A stretch of 64,000 bases of DNA from an uncultured Bacteroidales bacterium (GCA_946187865.1 CAMHST010000001.1:44070-108069), one strand, 5' to 3'; numbered from the stretch's first letter, positions 28,313 through 38,345 are shown. Numbers and translations are program-made. The notes: a model not told the origin generated them from the letters alone.

Positions 28313-29665
28313 ATGAACCGATTCAAACCTTTCCTCACTGCAGTGGCCCTGGTCATTGCCGTATCGGCAGGCGCCCAGACCCTGAAAATGGAGCCTCAGG
28401 TGGCCGGCGTCACCACCTACGAAGCCTCCACGGCCGTCAACCTGGTTGTGGTCAAGCCGGAAATCAGGCTGGAGAACCCTGATCCGTCCGTATTCTCCGT
28501 GAACACCAACGGAACGGAACGCAATGTCTTGAGCATCTATCCCTGCGACGCCCGGGGCGCGTTCAACCCGGAAGGCGAATACCTTGCGCTGGGCCTGGAA
28601 AAGGCTTCCGGCCGCGGTATCGGCCTCACCAAAAACGGCGATGTCTGGAAAGACGAATACAGCATCAAGGTGGCCCTGAAGAAGGGAAAGGTCCTGAAAG
28701 TGGGCAAGCAGAAATTCACCGCCATCGACTGCGAGACGGAAAAAGGTCTGCGGGACTTCGTTTCGGAAGCCGACTACTTCAACAAGGGCACCTTCACGGG
28801 CGCAACCACCGGAAAGCCCGGTGAAGTCACCCTCACCTATGCCTCCTATGAGCCCTGGTCGCTCAAGGGCGACGGAAAAGCCAATCCCCTGATCATCTGG
28901 CTGCACGGCGGCGGAGAAGGCGGCGTGGATGTGTCCATCACCCTCCTGGGCAACGAGGTGGTATCCCTGATCCGTCCGCAGATCCAGTCGCATTTCACCA
29001 CGGAAGGCGGCGCCGGCGGCGCTTACGTCCTGTCCGTCCAGTGCCCCACCATGTGGATGGCAACCGCCAAGGGCTTCGGCCACGGGGATTACCCTTCCCT
29101 TTATGCCGATGTTCTCAAATCCTGCATCGACTACTATCTGGAGCAGAATCCGGACGTGGACCGCAGGCGCGTGTACGTGGGCGGCTGCTCCAACGGCGGA
29201 TACATGACCATGCACATGCTCATGCGCCATCCCAGATTCTTTGCCGCAGCCTATCCCACCTGCGAGGCCTACATGGACCAGTACATCTCCGACACGGAGA
29301 TCGCCACCCTGGCAGAGGAGAACATCTGGATCGTCCAGTCCTACGACGACACCACCGTGGATCCCAAGACCCACTGCATCCCCACGTTCCAGCGCCTGAT
29401 GAAGGCCGGTGCCAAGAACGTATGGATGTCCATGTTTGAAAATGTCCAGGGAATGGACACTCCCGGCCGCCGGCTGATGGGCCATTTCTCCTGGTGCTAC
29501 CTGTTCAACGACGCCGTCACCAAGTCTCAGGAGCAGAGCGAGGGAGATGTCAAGCCCAGCAACGACGGAGGCGGCTCCGTCGCCCCCCAGGGCCATGCGA
29601 ACATCTTCGAATGGATGAACGCCCAGGTCCTCTCAGACCCTGAGATCACCCATCCCCGCTGGTAA
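28313..29665 (+). CDS. Secreted alpha/beta-hydrolase (esterase/PHB-depolymerase-like)
   Basis: A 450-residue protein with a signal peptide (AVSAGAQ), an N-terminal beta domain (residues about 22-150) and an alpha/beta-hydrolase domain with oxyanion motif IIWLHGGGEGG, nucleophile elbow GGCSNGGYM and a C-terminal His in GHFSW. This resembles the feruloyl/acetyl esterase (CE1-like) and poly-hydroxybutyrate-depolymerase group. In a glycan-degrading genome, removal of ester groups from polysaccharides is a reasonable guess, but the substrate is not visible. Confidence 0.75.
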   Translation: MNRFKPFLTAVALVIAVSAGAQTLKMEPQVAGVTTYEASTAVNLVVVKPEIRLENPDPSVFSVNTNGTERNVLSIYPCDARGAFNPEGEYLALGLEKASGRGIGLTKNGDVWKDEYSIKVALKKGKVLKVGKQKFTAIDCETEKGLRDFVSEADYFNKGTFTGATTGKPGEVTLTYASYEPWSLKGDGKANPLIIWLHGGGEGGVDVSITLLGNEVVSLIRPQIQSHFTTEGGAGGAYVLSVQCPTMWMATAKGFGHGDYPSLYADVLKSCIDYYLEQNPDVDRRRVYVGGCSNGGYMTMHMLMRHPRFFAAAYPTCEAYMDQYISDTEIATLAEENIWIVQSYDDTTVDPKTHCIPTFQRLMKAGAKNVWMSMFENVQGMDTPGRRLMGHFSWCYLFNDAVTKSQEQSEGDVKPSNDGGGSVAPQGHANIFEWMNAQVLSDPEITHPRW

Positions 29666-29689
29666 AATCGGCTCCGCGGCTTGGAAAAA

Positions 29690-29721
29690 TTTGTTTTTTT
29701 CAAAAAAACGCCTTACCTTTG
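29690..29721 (+). promoter_or_regulatory. Promoter of tRNA-fMet
   Basis: TTTG at 29690-29693, exactly 20 nt, then TACCTTTG at 29714-29721: a textbook Bacteroidota sigma-A promoter 11 bases before the tRNA. Confidence 0.85.
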
Positions 29722-29732
29722 CATTCCCAAAC

Positions 29733-31357
<1,625 letters not shown>

Positions 31358-31559
31358 AGTCGGCGTGTTTTTGCAGATAGTCTTTTACTAAAACTTTAGA
31401 CAACCGGTCCAGAAACTCCAGCATCACTTCTCTTTGCCGGGCATCGGAGAATCCGGCTTTCTGGAGTTTTTCAGAGTACCTTCTATACTCTCCGGGTGTC
31501 ATACAAATTTAGTCATTTTTCGCCAACTCAGACAGTTCAGAGATGGTTTTTTCAAATAT

Positions 31560-32459
31560 TTACATACTTGGATATAATGCCATATGGGAGGAATAGCCCC
31601 GGGATGCCTGAAGCATTTCGCTTATGTCTTTGAATTGGCCGTAGAGGTCGGACATGTCCACCGCGTCTTTCCCTTTCAAGAGGTCACGGACGCCCTGATA
31701 GCAGCGCTCCCCGGCGGCATCGTTGTCCAGGAAACAGGTGGCGCCGTCGTGCTGCTTGAGGTATTCGGCCGCCTTGCCGAGGTTGTTGACGGAGTTCAGG
31801 ATGACTACGTCGCAGCTGGGCAGCTCGCTTCCCTGCATCACGCGCCACGAAAGGAAATCGAACATCCCTTCAAAGACGGCAACTTTCTTCGTGGACGGTT
31901 TCGAGGTAATCTTTCCCTCCTTATTTATAGTGGTGATTCCCGCTTTGTCGGTTCCCTTATGACCGCTGGGCGACTTCATTGCATAGCCTCCGGCGTTGTT
32001 GGGAATTCCCAACAAGGTAAAATGCAGGTCCCGCTGCGGGTCATAGACGATAATCTCTTTCAGATATCGCTGGGCCAGGCTCAGCGGAATCTTCCTCCCC
32101 TCCAGGTACTGCAGGAGATAGTTGCTCCGGATGGCCCGGACGGCCTTAATCTGTATGGAGGGACGCTGCTCGACTGCTTCCTTTACGGCCGAACGGAGCG
32201 GCGTGGGAACCAGCCTGGCCAGGAAACTGTAAGCCTCGGCCTGCGAGCATTTCCTCACGCGCATCACCAGGTCCACGTTGGTTCCGCCCTGCGAGAGACC
32301 GAAGTCGTACCAGACGTTCTTGACCGGATCCACATGCAGGGACGCATTCTTCTCGGAGCGTAGCGGAGAGGTCCACATATTCCGGGCCTTCCCCGGCCTT
32401 GCACCCAGGGCTTCCAGCACCTTCCCCAGCGGGATGTTGTACAGTTCGTTGTCGAACAT
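31560..32459 (-). CDS. Toprim-domain primase-like protein (CHC2/DnaG-like)
   Basis: About 299 residues from the ATG at 32459; the track start at 32555 reads through a promoter/operator region and is rejected. The N-terminal half resembles a degenerate CHC2 primase zinc domain (PSLHVDP-type segment seen as ASLHVDPVKNVWYDF, then GGTNVDLVMRV) without a full cysteine set. The C-terminal half is a Toprim domain: VAVFEGMFDFLSW and ATCFLDNDAAG hold the acidic metal-binding residues. Proteins of this kind are common on Bacteroidales mobile elements and may prime replication of transferred strands. Confidence 0.78.
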   Translation of the reverse strand: MFDNELYNIPLGKVLEALGARPGKARNMWTSPLRSEKNASLHVDPVKNVWYDFGLSQGGTNVDLVMRVRKCSQAEAYSFLARLVPTPLRSAVKEAVEQRPSIQIKAVRAIRSNYLLQYLEGRKIPLSLAQRYLKEIIVYDPQRDLHFTLLGIPNNAGGYAMKSPSGHKGTDKAGITTINKEGKITSKPSTKKVAVFEGMFDFLSWRVMQGSELPSCDVVILNSVNNLGKAAEYLKQHDGATCFLDNDAAGERCYQGVRDLLKGKDAVDMSDLYGQFKDISEMLQASRGYSSHMALYPSM

Positions 32460-32504
32460 ACGAAAAAAGTTTATCTTTTTCTCGGTTTTTCCGATTATTC
32501 TACT

Positions 32505-32528
32505 TACTTTTGTCAAGTCAAATTTGAC
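32505..32528 (+). promoter_or_regulatory. Promoter with palindromic operator before the HTH gene
   Basis: TACTTTTG (32505-32512) is a -7 box; it is followed by the perfect 12-bp palindrome GTCAAATTTGAC (32517-32528) at the expected transcription start. This is a plausible autoregulatory operator for the HTH protein at 32599, and it also sits in the upstream region of the divergent Toprim gene. The -33 box is weak. Confidence 0.6.
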
Positions 32529-32598
32529 AACGGCGGTTGTTAACTGACAATGCAAAGGAAAACAATGCGCCGTAAACGCCCAAATTTGAAAAGGAAAA

Positions 32599-32904
32599 AT
32601 GATGGCAAACGAAGTTAAGAATGCAGCAGTAGAATCTGCTGCCCAGACCGCTCAGACCCCGAATTCAAGGGCCAGAATGCCCTTTTCTCCCGGAACGAAA
32701 AAGGGAGCCCGCCTCCGTCCCGTATTTGACTTCCTGATGGACGAAAACGTCTCCCTTTCGGAGCTCGGCCGCCGTGTGGGAATCTCCCGCCAAAGCATGA
32801 GCACCCGCTTCGCCGTGGACGACTGCAAAATGTCCGACATGGAAAAGATGGCCGACGCCCTCGGCTACGATTTCGAGTGGACCTTTAAGAAGAGGCAGCA
32901 GTAG
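32599..32904 (+). CDS. HTH-domain DNA-binding protein
   Basis: A 101-residue protein (or 100 from the second ATG at 32602) with a disordered Ala/Gln/Thr-rich N-terminus and a helix-turn-helix of the Cro/C1 class: SLSELGRRVGISRQSMSTRF followed by MSDMEKMADALGYDFEW. It is probably the regulator of the divergent Toprim gene and itself. Its last 20 bases overlap the 3' end of the convergent coupling-protein gene. Confidence 0.78.
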   Translation: MMANEVKNAAVESAAQTAQTPNSRARMPFSPGTKKGARLRPVFDFLMDENVSLSELGRRVGISRQSMSTRFAVDDCKMSDMEKMADALGYDFEWTFKKRQQ

Positions 32905-34819
32905 CCCCCGGCTCCGGATCCGGCCGGTTGAGTTCCTTTTGCACGAGGTTATAAACCTCGTTGCGGATGCGCTTATAGTTGAGCCGGACCTCCTTCATGA
33001 TTGTTTCTTTTGTTGTATCGACGACCTGCGGGACTTCCTCCTTGTGGGTCGTCTTTCCGTCCGAGATAATCTCCCCGCAGAACACCTTCGGGTGGATCTT
33101 CTGCCGATACTCATCGGCCACGTAGCCGCAGAAGGAGCCTTGCGACAGCGCCTCTATACGGCTGGCCGGGAGCACATCCCGCTGCTGGAAGGATATGGTG
33201 ACGTGTTCGGAGGTGTCGCTCTCCTGATAGGAGCGTGTTTCCTGCTCGAACTTGCCGAACGACTTGGACAGTCCCTCGGCCGTCTCGCCCTTGACAGCAC
33301 CGGCAAAGACGTTCCCCACCGTGTTGAAGATGACGTCCGATTCCTTCTTGTCGTAATCTTTCACCAGCTGGGATTTGTCCTGGGCGCCTAGTACCACAGC
33401 GACCTTATTCTGCCGGGCCGTGTTGATGAGGTGGTCCAGGCCTTTCAGGTAGATGGTGGGCAGTTCGTCAATCAGCACGCCGCAGCGCATCATCCCGGGC
33501 CGGTTGATAATCTTGAAGAGCTGGCTCATCAGCATGGCCAGCGTGGTCCCGTAGACCTGCTGACGGGTGGGATTGTTCCCCACGCAGACAATCTTCGGAT
33601 GCTGCGGGTCGTTGATTTGCAGGGAGAAATCGTCCCCGGAGAGCGTCCAGTACAGGGTTTCGGAGACAAAGCGGTTGAGTGGCACACGGGCCGATGCAAT
33701 CTGGCCCTGCAGCTGCTCGAAGGCCCGGTCCGTTATGGCGTCCTGAAAAGTGTTGCGCTTCACGTCCAGTTCCGGATAGCGCTGCATAATCAGCAGCACG
33801 TGCTTGTAGTTCTGCCCCATCAGCTCGATGAGGTGCGGAAATGTGCAATACTTGCCGCCCTCGTAGATTCGAAGGAACCAGATGAGCATATCCACGTAGC
33901 AACGGGCAGACAGTGAGAAGAAATCATCCCCCTTGTTCGTCTCCTTGCTGGCGTTTTTCATGATTACCTCGGCAATCTCCGTGGCGTCGATGGGGTCCTG
34001 CAGGTAGCGCGGATGGATGGGGTTGAAGCGGTGCGAGTACAGCGGGTCATCAAAGTTCACCACATACATCTCCGGCTTCACGCCCTTGTAGCAGTCGATG
34101 TTGTCCAGCAGCTCGTTCATCACGCGCTGAGTGAGGTCCGGGAACTTGTAGTCATACACAAAGAGCGAATAGCCCTTCTGGATCATCTGCCGGATGTAAG
34201 GGCCATAGACCGAGTGAGTCTTGCCGGAGCCGGGCGTGCCGATGACCATCGTCCCGCGGAAAGGGTTCACCACATTGATGTAGCCCTTGTGCATCTTGCC
34301 TTTATCCTGATACCGCGTGGGGATATTGATGCTGTAGCGGTTTTCAATCAGCCTTTCGCACTGCGGGAAAGTATCGTTTCCCCGGTCCATCGTACCGGCC
34401 TTCATCGCCCTCCAGGCACGGCCCAGGGCGATGGCGCCCATCAGATACAAGGCGAAACCCACCAGTGTCATCAACACGTACAGCAGCCCGGTTCCCGCCG
34501 CACGTCCGCCGAAGAATAGGGCCGCCCCGATGCCGACGGGAAGGGCTACCTCCTGCCACTGCGCCTCCTTGGAACTGCCGCTCCGGACCATCACGGACCA
34601 GGTGCAGAAGAACAGCGCAATCAGCCGCACATCCCACCAGTTCTGCATCACTCCTGCCTTGTAGATGGCCAGCATCAGCGAGTCCGTCAGTCCGGCTGTC
34701 AGGTGCAACTCCGCCCAGAACGGGTAGGCCTCATAGTAAATCATTATCAGTACCAGCGCTCCCGAGAAATATAGGAACGCCGAAAACATGGGTTTAGTTC
34801 TTGAATCCATACGCCTCAA
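32885..34819 (-). CDS. VirD4/TraG-type coupling protein
   Basis: A 644-residue conjugative ATPase that links a relaxosome to a type IV secretion channel. Several membrane segments occupy residues about 10-140, Walker A is VIGTPGSGKTHS, and the Walker B/TraM-recognition region includes GVLIDELPTIYLKGLDHLINTARQNKVAVVLGAQDKSQL. The C-terminus is Pro/Glu-rich. It lies three bases after the relaxase stop, so the two are in one operon. The start could also be Met4 or Met11. Confidence 0.92.
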   Translation of the reverse strand: MRRMDSRTKPMFSAFLYFSGALVLIMIYYEAYPFWAELHLTAGLTDSLMLAIYKAGVMQNWWDVRLIALFFCTWSVMVRSGSSKEAQWQEVALPVGIGAALFFGGRAAGTGLLYVLMTLVGFALYLMGAIALGRAWRAMKAGTMDRGNDTFPQCERLIENRYSINIPTRYQDKGKMHKGYINVVNPFRGTMVIGTPGSGKTHSVYGPYIRQMIQKGYSLFVYDYKFPDLTQRVMNELLDNIDCYKGVKPEMYVVNFDDPLYSHRFNPIHPRYLQDPIDATEIAEVIMKNASKETNKGDDFFSLSARCYVDMLIWFLRIYEGGKYCTFPHLIELMGQNYKHVLLIMQRYPELDVKRNTFQDAITDRAFEQLQGQIASARVPLNRFVSETLYWTLSGDDFSLQINDPQHPKIVCVGNNPTRQQVYGTTLAMLMSQLFKIINRPGMMRCGVLIDELPTIYLKGLDHLINTARQNKVAVVLGAQDKSQLVKDYDKKESDVIFNTVGNVFAGAVKGETAEGLSKSFGKFEQETRSYQESDTSEHVTISFQQRDVLPASRIEALSQGSFCGYVADEYRQKIHPKVFCGEIISDGKTTHKEEVPQVVDTTKETIMKEVRLNYKRIRNEVYNLVQKELNRPDPEPGATAASS

Positions 34820-34822
34820 TCT

Positions 34823-36004
34823 TTATCTGTGTCTTCCCCTTCTCATGATCTCCTCATCCTCGTGACGGCGGCTCCGTTCCGCCGCCATCGCAGCCACCAG
34901 CGATTCGGCCGCCTCTTCTGCTGCCGTTTTCTGCCGGGGCTCCTCCCAGACTTTCCACTCCCGGTCCTCCGGAGGCCACTTGGTCATCCGGGCTTCCTCG
35001 AACTGACCGGCGGTGATGCCCTTCAACTCGCTGGACTTGAACACGCAGCGGGTCTGATGGTCGATGAAAGTAACGCCGAAAATCTTCCCCTCCTTGGTGC
35101 GGGAAAAGACAATCCCGATGTTCTTTTTCCGAAGAATCCGCCGCGTATGCAGCTCGGAAGTGCCATTTTTCAAGGCTATGCGGGCCAGGTTGGCCACGCG
35201 CTGCTTCTCCTTGTCACGTTTCTCTTTCTTGCAATCTTCAATGTGCTTGCGGATTTCTTCCATCGCAGGTACGTTCAGGTCTTTTTCCGGGATGGGCGCC
35301 GTACATTTGCGCCCGGTCTTGGGGTCAACGCCATAGTAAACCAGCATCGGCTTGCGCCGTATCATCTGCTCTTCCACAACTACGCCGAACTGCTTCATCA
35401 GCATCTTATACTGCTCGCCGGTGGTGAAATGGTACTTCATGGCCAGCTCCACAAGCGCTTCTATCTGCTTCATATAGTCGCCCTTCTCAGGGTCGAAACG
35501 CGGATAATCCACCCGCTCATCCTTCGGCCCTTTGTCCTTCTTCTCCTTCTTTTCTCCCTTGCCGATGGTGAAGCCGTACTTCGGGGCCAGCTCCTTCATC
35601 AGCTCCTGGCAGCGTCGGTGCTCCTGATGGTCGGGAATCTTCCGGCCGTCCTTGTCCACGCGCACGGATACGATATGGTAGTGCTCGCGGCCGATGTCGT
35701 TGTGCCGGTAGATGATGAAGGGCTGGTTGCCATAACCGAGGCCCTCCATCATTTCCCGAGCAAAGCTGACAATCTGTTCCTGGCTCATCCCGTCCGTCAC
35801 CGACGGATTGATGGACATGTGAAAGGACATCTTCTCGCACCGGCGGCTGCCGCGTTCATACCGCTCGAAAGTCTCAAGCGGTTTCTCCGGGTTATCGAGA
35901 CCCTGGGAACAGACCACGGCAGCCTTGCCCTCTTCCACTTTCCTCTCATTGTACTGGAGGCTGGTGGAACAGTGCGGTGTGGGTGCGTTGATTTTCACTA
36001 CCAT
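34823..36004 (-). CDS. Relaxase/mobilization nuclease (MobB-like, MOBP type)
   Basis: A 393-residue relaxase that nicks oriT and carries the strand into the recipient. The N-terminal domain has the three-histidine metal motif in YRHNDIGREHYHIVSVRVD and the upstream segment MSFHMSINPSVTDGMS; a probable catalytic Tyr lies near the N-terminus (YNERKVEEGKA). The C-terminal part is Lys/Arg/Glu-rich and helical. It sits between ssb and the coupling protein on the same strand. Confidence 0.9.
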   Translation of the reverse strand: MVVKINAPTPHCSTSLQYNERKVEEGKAAVVCSQGLDNPEKPLETFERYERGSRRCEKMSFHMSINPSVTDGMSQEQIVSFAREMMEGLGYGNQPFIIYRHNDIGREHYHIVSVRVDKDGRKIPDHQEHRRCQELMKELAPKYGFTIGKGEKKEKKDKGPKDERVDYPRFDPEKGDYMKQIEALVELAMKYHFTTGEQYKMLMKQFGVVVEEQMIRRKPMLVYYGVDPKTGRKCTAPIPEKDLNVPAMEEIRKHIEDCKKEKRDKEKQRVANLARIALKNGTSELHTRRILRKKNIGIVFSRTKEGKIFGVTFIDHQTRCVFKSSELKGITAGQFEEARMTKWPPEDREWKVWEEPRQKTAAEEAAESLVAAMAAERSRRHEDEEIMRRGRHR

Positions 36005-36044
36005 GTCATAAACAGTTCAGGTCAACAGAGTAAATCCGAATCAG

Positions 36045-36350
36045 TCAGCTCTCCTTGGGGAGCGGTGCCAGGTCCAGGCTGCCCACCCAGACGTCCAGGT
36101 TCACATAGGTCTTGCCTTCCTTCTCCACCACATTCACCTTGAGGTTCCCGAGGATGGACACGAAGCGTCCCTTCTTCAGGTACTCGGCGATGCCGGTCTT
36201 CTTCATCCGGCATGTGTAGTACGTCGGCTTTTCTTCCTTGTCCCGGCCGTCTTTCACGGCCACGTCGAAACGGAGCATCTCGGCCCCTTCCTTCCCTTGG
36301 ATCACCTCGCAATCCTTGGCGAGGTTCCCCGAAATCAAAATGGTTTGCAT
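36045..36350 (-). CDS. ssb: Single-stranded DNA-binding protein
   Basis: A 101-residue OB-fold protein (MQTILISGNLAKDCEV, VKDGRDKEEKPTYYTCRM, KGRFVSILGNLKVN) matching short SSBs of mobile elements. It lacks the acidic DDIPF-like tail used by chromosomal SSBs to recruit repair proteins and ends PLPKES, so it probably protects transferred single strands without acting as a recruitment hub. It is encoded in the mob operon. Confidence 0.88.
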   Translation of the reverse strand: MQTILISGNLAKDCEVIQGKEGAEMLRFDVAVKDGRDKEEKPTYYTCRMKKTGIAEYLKKGRFVSILGNLKVNVVEKEGKTYVNLDVWVGSLDLAPLPKES

Positions 36351-36372
36351 AATGCGTTTGGGTTAAAAATGG

Positions 36373-36825
36373 TTATACATAGGAGGACTCATCATCCTCA
36401 CTTTCTTTCTCATCTCCTTCTTCACCGGCGCAGCCGGTCACCTCCTCCCGGATGACCGAAAAGGTCCTGACCATTTCGGTCATCATCTCCTTCATCTCGG
36501 TCATGTCGTGCTCGATGTCCCGCGCATTGATAATGACGTTCCCGTGCCTGTCGCGCACGAGCGCAAGGCGGTTGAGCGTCTTTACGCGCTGGTTGTAGTT
36601 CACGCCGATGCGCTTGAGATCCAGGCGGAGCAGCTCGATCTGCTTCGCCACGTTTGCCTCATTCAGACTAAGGTTCCTGCGCTTGCGGACGCGCGTAGAA
36701 AGCAGCGCGTCACGGATGTACCTTGAACGGTTGTTATACCCGGAAAGATGCATCTGGGTATTCAGCTTCTCGAACTCTTTCTCCGAGAAACGCACATTGA
36801 CATAGTGTTTTCTAATCTCTCTCAC
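36373..36825 (-). CDS. MobC-type relaxosome accessory protein (ribbon-helix-helix)
   Basis: About 150 residues if translation starts at the GTG at 36825 (VREIRKHYVNVRFSEKEFEKLN), which is where homology-like sequence begins. The following strand and helices (FSEKEFEKLNTQMHLSGYNNRSRYIRDALL) are typical of the relaxosome protein that helps the relaxase at oriT; the C-terminus is acidic and low-complexity. The track ORF extends 73 more residues upstream through a folded GC-rich block that does not look like protein. First gene of the mob operon. Confidence 0.82.
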   Translation of the reverse strand: MREIRKHYVNVRFSEKEFEKLNTQMHLSGYNNRSRYIRDALLSTRVRKRRNLSLNEANVAKQIELLRLDLKRIGVNYNQRVKTLNRLALVRDRHGNVIINARDIEHDMTEMKEMMTEMVRTFSVIREEVTGCAGEEGDEKESEDDESSYV

Positions 36826-36866
36826 AATACCAAACTCTACATTAAACACTGTCTCCACTGCCCAGA

Positions 36867-36996
36867 CGGGCCGTAGGCCCGAAAGCAGGCGACTTCGGAG
36901 CCTGCTGTGCCCGCCGTAGGCGCACGAGATGGCCCCGTAGGGGTCTGCGTTCGTGACACGAAAGCCCATCTCGCAATCTGGACTAACGCCCAGATT
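36867..36996 (-). other. Folded block upstream of mob genes: candidate oriT or structured leader
   Basis: Seven inverted repeats are packed into 130 bases: CGGGCC-GTA-GGCCCG (36867-36881), GCAGGC/GCCTGC (36885-36905), GCC-GTA-GGC (36913-36921), an 8-bp stem CGAGATGG/CCATCTCG (36925-36932 with 36966-36973) enclosing CCCC-GTA-GGGG and TTCGT-GAC-ACGAA, and AATCTGG/CCAGATT (36975-36996). The enclosed pair makes a three-way junction. It lies directly upstream of the mob operon, where an origin of transfer or a leader RNA would be expected. Confidence 0.65.
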
Positions 36997-37058
36997 CACC
37001 GCTCCTTTATAAGTCGCGCTGCAAACATAGGCATTTTGTGGCAAATTGACAAATACTA

Positions 37059-37090
37059 TTTGACAAAGTAAGACAAAACATATACTTTTG
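37059..37090 (+). promoter_or_regulatory. Strong promoter upstream of the RHH-like gene
   Basis: TTTG (37059-37062), exactly 20 nt, TACTTTTG (37083-37090). The same -33, spacing and -7 sequence occurs before the Rep gene. Its -33 box sits inside TATTTGACAA. The start point would be near 37097, giving a leader of about 200 nt before the gene at 37298. Confidence 0.8.
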
Positions 37091-37099
37091 TGGCGGACT

Positions 37100-37292
37100 T
37101 TTCTGATATCAATGCATCAATGTAAGGATGTATCTTGATAGAAAGGATAGAAGATAGCTTGTCATCTTGATAGCTTGATAGGTTGAAACAATGGCATAAA
37201 GATGCATTGATATCAAGATGACATGATGAAATGATGACAAGATGAGAAGATACAATGATATCAAGTAATCAAGTAACCAAGTAAACATTATA
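37100..37292. repeat. AT-rich operator- or centromere-like repeat region
   Basis: The leader of the RHH-like gene is packed with short repeats: a 13-bp inverted repeat TGTCATCTTGATA (37160-37172) and TATCAAGATGACA (37211-37223), four (A/T)TATCAA boxes, and several CTTGATAG and AAGATGA units. Such clusters serve as operators or partition sites for small DNA-binding proteins. Confidence 0.6.
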
Positions 37293-37297
37293 TCAAT

Positions 37298-37606
37298 ATG
37301 ACACAGTTGGACGAATTCCGGGAGCAGCTGCGACAGCGCCCCAAGCTACATCAAGATGAGAGAGACAAGCCGGTGGCCGAGGATCCCTCGGCGCCAAAGA
37401 AGGTGAGAAAGAAAAAGGATGCCCCGCAGGAGCGGGCGGCCGTCTGGATTCCCAAGGAGGTTCAGCGCAAAGTCCGCCTGCTGGGAATCTGGCTGGACTC
37501 GGAAGGGCTGGAGGATGCCCCCTCCCTCGGCGATGTCATCACCGAGGCAATTGAGCATCTTATCGACACCAAGTACCCTAAAGCGAAGAAATTTGCCGAG
37601 AAATGA
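37298..37606 (+). CDS. Small basic protein with ribbon-helix-helix-like C-terminus
   Basis: A 102-residue protein with a charged N-terminus (QRPKLHQDERDKPVAEDPSAPKKVRKKKD) and a C-terminal segment (AAVWIPKEVQRKVRLLGIWLDSEG... DVITEAIEHLIDTKY) with the strand-helix-helix pattern of ribbon-helix-helix DNA-binding proteins. Together with the repeat-rich DNA upstream it may be an autoregulator or partition protein of the element. No firm family match. Confidence 0.68.
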   Translation: MTQLDEFREQLRQRPKLHQDERDKPVAEDPSAPKKVRKKKDAPQERAAVWIPKEVQRKVRLLGIWLDSEGLEDAPSLGDVITEAIEHLIDTKYPKAKKFAEK

Positions 37607-37636
37607 CTAAATTTGTTTCTTGGATGATTTCAGACG

Positions 37637-38200
37637 ATGAAAAGTACAATTAACGAGGACAACAAATGGAAGGTGCTCCACTCCGAGTATCTGATACAGC
37701 GCCCGTGGCTGACGGTGCGCAAGGATGAGGTGCAACTTCCGGATGGTCGCATCAATCCTGAGTACTATATCTTTGAGTGCCGCGATGGTGTGAACATTAT
37801 TGCCATCACAAAGACCGGCGAAATCATCCTGGAACGCCAGTACCGGCACGGCCTGGGCAAGACTTGCTACGAGCTACCCTGTGGTGTAGTGGAAGATGGT
37901 GAAACGCCGCTGCAGGCCGCCAAGCGCGAACTTCTGGAGGAAACCGGATACTCCGGAGGCATGTGGCAGGAACTGATGACCATTTCTCCCAACGTGGGCA
38001 CTCACAATAATCTGGTGCATTGTTTCCTCGCCCGGGATGTCGAGAAGGTTGCCGACCAGAGACTGGACCCTACCGAAGACATCAAAATCTCCCTTCACAG
38101 CGAATCCTATGTGCGTGAACTGCTGGTCGATAACCAGATTATGCACGGGCAGATGGTCGCCTCGTTGTGGAAATTCTTCTATCAGCTGGATAAGAAATAG
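37637..38200 (+). CDS. NUDIX hydrolase (ADP-sugar-pyrophosphatase-like)
   Basis: A 187-residue NUDIX enzyme with a complete box GVVEDGETPLQAAKRELLEETGY (Gly, Arg-Glu and Glu-Glu residues in place) and an N-terminal strand region typical of ADP-ribose/ADP-sugar pyrophosphatases (VNIIAITKTGEIILERQYRHG). It hydrolyses a nucleoside diphosphate linked to another group; substrate unknown. Its presence among transfer genes is unusual. A 142-bp folded repeat starts four bases after its stop. Confidence 0.9.
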   Translation: MKSTINEDNKWKVLHSEYLIQRPWLTVRKDEVQLPDGRINPEYYIFECRDGVNIIAITKTGEIILERQYRHGLGKTCYELPCGVVEDGETPLQAAKRELLEETGYSGGMWQELMTISPNVGTHNNLVHCFLARDVEKVADQRLDPTEDIKISLHSESYVRELLVDNQIMHGQMVASLWKFFYQLDKK

Positions 38201-38203
38201 GAT

Positions 38204-38345
38204 AGCCGGTCAGGCGGGCTTGCCCGACTGACGGGCGGAAAGAGGCGCGGCGGTGGAACAGTCTCTGACGGGCTTGCCCCGGCAGAGTCTGTGGAGCCGT
38301 GAGACTTTCGCGGCGGCTTCGCCGACGTGAAGGTCTCAAGCGCCG
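38204..38345. repeat. Folded direct repeat, copy 1
   Basis: Copy 1 of a 141-142 bp repeat. Hairpins: GTCAG-CGGGC/GCCCG-CTGAC; ACAG-CTCTG-CGGG pairing with CCCG-CAGAG-CTGT, extended by CGGC/GCCG; and GAGAC...GTCTC, the last two enclosed by GGCGC/GCGCC. It follows the NUDIX stop directly and is about 95% identical to copy 2. Confidence 0.88.

Noticed and set aside
36826-37044. N-terminal extension of the MobC-type protein
   Set aside because: The 73 extra codons cover seven inverted repeats and give a sequence unlike the family; the GTG at 36825 fits better.
37651-37662. Second copy of the attachment sequence (TAACGAGGACAA, as at 29807)
   Set aside because: Only 12 bases match, the copy is inside the NUDIX coding region, and no other part of the tRNA end is repeated; probably chance.
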